A stretch of DNA of 64,000 nucleotides. It comes from Opeltia flavorubescens (Eukaryota; Ascomycota; Lecanoromycetes; Teloschistales; Teloschistaceae). Position numbers and translations under genes: made by a program. A model generated the notes under the pieces. It was given only the letters and a program-made list of their open reading frames with translations, did no database searches and had not been told where the DNA came from. Location of the stretch: positions 620,001 to 684,000 of the forward strand of contig KE546976.1 of NCBI GenBank assembly GCA_000442125.1. Reading direction: 5' to 3'. This document shows, in pieces, positions 61,687 through 64,000 of the stretch (its first letter is position 1; every line of letters starts with the position of its first letter).

Positions 61687-64000
61687 CTAGCGTATTTATC
61701 CTTAAAATCCGACGGCGAAGATAAAGTATAATTTTTTAGAATATTTTAAATTTAGCCGAGATTATTTAAAAGAAGTTTAATACTAGAATTATAATATATA
61801 AAAAAAATAGTTTAGTTTTTATTAAAACTATAGTTTTAAATAATTAGGTAATATATATTAATAATATATTTATAATTTTTATATTTTTTATAAATAATAT
61901 ATTATAGTAATATATATTAAATATACTAGCTAAAATAATATAATTATTAAAGTTTTTATTATATTATTTTTACGTTTATATTCCGGGTATATTAATTTTA
62001 ATAGAGTAGTATAATATATAAACTATTAGGATTTAATTATTAATATTATCTTACTTTTTAATATTTAAATAGTTATTAATAAATAAACGAACTAAAAATT
62101 TAATCTAGCTTAATTTATTTAAAATATTTAATATATTTATTTTATTTTTTTATTAAATAAAATCTAACTCTATATTTTCTAAAATAGCCTTATAGATATT
62201 CGCGTAATATATAATTCGCTTTATAATTAAAATTATAATCCCGGTTATTTAAATTTATAAAAGATTAAAGCCGTTTAATTTAGTAATTTTATATTATTTA
62301 TTTAATTTATCCGTTAATAATAAAAAGGTTTTAATACTTATTTAATAAAATTATTTAAAATTTTAATTATTTTTCTCGCACGATTAGTAAAAGAATTAGT
62401 AGATAATATTTAAAAAAAATTAATAGTTTATACTATTATTAGTTATAATATAAAAGCCGCGTCTATATTATAATTTTTTATAACTACTTTTTACTATAGT
62501 AAACTTTTATAAATAAACGTTAAAAACTTATTTAATATAATAAATAATTATATTACTTAAATATATTATTATATATTTTTTAAATAATTTTATTTTTTTT
62601 AATTTAAAATTAAGCTAACTTTTTTAATAAACGCGGTTTTATAAAGTTTTATTATTAATCCGTAGTTTTAAAATTAGTAATAATATAAAACTCGATTTAA
62701 TAATTAGCTATAATTTATATAAAGAAGTTTATATAGTTATTATACTACTAGTTATTCTATAAATAGGAGCGTATTAATTATAAAATCGTATATAAATCTT
62801 TAAACTTTAGAGTTATATTTTTTAAAGTAAAAAAATAATAGAATAGTAGTATTATAAAAAGCTATATATATTAAATAAATTATTAATAAAGTTTAGCTTA
62901 ATATTATTAAAATTAAATTTTAAAATAGTTTAAACCACTTATAAAACTATATATAAAATTTATAATTTATTACTTTTTTTTAATTTAGTTACTTTTATAA
63001 TTATTATTTATAGTAATTAATAATAGCGTCTATTATAAAAAATAATATATAAAATTTAAATATTTTATAAACTTAATATATTAATATTATTCTAGTAACC
63101 TAATTTTTAAACTTTTTTCCTAAAAGCTTTAAACCGTTAAATATAGAAAAAATAATATAGAAAGGTAATATATTAAAATATAAAGTATTAATATTTTATT
63201 AGATAAAATATTAAATTAAATTAAAATATATAGTTTTAAAAAAGATTTATTAATATTAGAAATTTATAGAGAATTTAATATTTAAAATATTATTCGATCG
63301 TTTTATTTAAGAATTTATATTAAATATATAACCTTTTAGAGAAAAAATAGTAATTAAAATTTAAGCCTCGGTTTTATTAGCGCTTTAGAAAAGTGCCGAA
63401 GCTTATATAATATTAATATTTAAATATAAGTATATTATTTATATATATTACTAGTAATATAGAGCTAAGAATAAATAGTTATTAATTTAATAGCTATTTA
63501 TATTAAGCGGGTTATAATATAATAGAAGGATATAATATTTATTTTATATTTAGTAAAATAAATTAAATAGCTATTTTAGTTAAAAAAAAAAAATAAAATA
63601 AAAAGAAAAAAAATATAAAATCTTTAAAGGGGATATAAAAAAATAAATTATTATTATTTATTAATTAGCGTATTTTAATAATAATAGCTCCTAATTTAAA
63701 ATTATAAAAAAGATCCTTATATAATTTATCTATTTTCTTTTATTAATAAAATAAATCCTATAATTTATTTATCGTTTTTTCTAATTTTAAATCTATTATA
63801 CGATTATTATATTTAATTATTATAGTTTATTTTATATATAATAGATTTAATTAAACCCGGTTATATTAATAAATTTTTTTTATAAAATTAAATACCTATT
63901 CGATTCTAATAAAAGATATTAAATAAAAAAAATATTTTAAATTATCTAAATTAATTTAGGAAAATTAGAAGTATTATTTTTTTAAAATTACTAGTTTAAT
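61687..64000. other. RIP-mutated DNA without recognisable content
   Basis: The stretch directly after the tRNA-like relic (61687-61790) may be a SINE body. Beyond that no gene, terminal repeat or family match is visible up to the window end. Confidence 0.5.

Noticed and set aside
1-64000. Mitochondrial or bacterial AT-rich genome
   Set aside because: Chromodomain LTR retrotransposons, target duplications and CpA-specific mutation point to nuclear fungal DNA.
1-64000. CRISPR array, riboswitch or bacterial operon signals
   Set aside because: No regularly spaced repeats with unique spacers and no bacterial gene organisation; the domain is eukaryotic.

Overview
This window is a block of constitutively AT-rich, repeat-only DNA from a filamentous ascomycete (Pezizomycotina). 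CpA and its complement TpG are almost missing and TpA is in great excess, while CpG, CpC and CpT persist. That is the signature of repeat-induced point mutation (RIP), not of CpG-methylation decay. Every recognisable gene is a retrotransposon relic whose stops fall where CAA, CAG, CGA or TGG codons are expected. No intact host gene is visible. I cannot name the genus.

The layout is three stacks of nested insertions and a mostly unreadable right flank. Left stack (1-19730): a minus-strand chromodomain Gypsy element (Gypsy-I copy C) was entered by a plus-strand copy (B). B was entered inside its integrase by a third copy (A, cut by the left edge), and B's 3' LTR was later split by Gypsy-II copy 1. 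Middle stack (19731-32630): a truncated Gypsy-II copy 4 carries two adjacent hAT-like miniature elements, a barely mutated mariner-like miniature element and full-length Gypsy-II copy 2. Right stack (about 32690-52421): a gag-like gene is split in one reading frame by a third chromodomain element, Gypsy-III. Gypsy-III itself holds a solo Gypsy-I LTR and full-length Gypsy-II copy 3 (minus strand). A third hAT-like element follows. From 52422 to 64000 is RIP-mutated DNA with one unidentified coding relic, a small island of normal composition and a tRNA-like relic.

LTR boundaries were fixed by comparing copies and by 5-bp target duplications: Gypsy-I LTR 257 bp; Gypsy-II LTR 205 bp with termini TATTG...CAATA; Gypsy-III LTR 297/298 bp. 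The notable observations are: (1) RIP is consistently weaker within about 100-200 bp of element edges and on both sides of an internal deletion junction; (2) Gypsy-II copy 1 lost RT and RNase H by a deletion of about 2.17 kb that joins protease-linker to integrase in one frame; (3) two hAT-like elements are tandemly inserted at one 8-bp target. All copy relationships and translations were read by eye; no alignment or database search was run.
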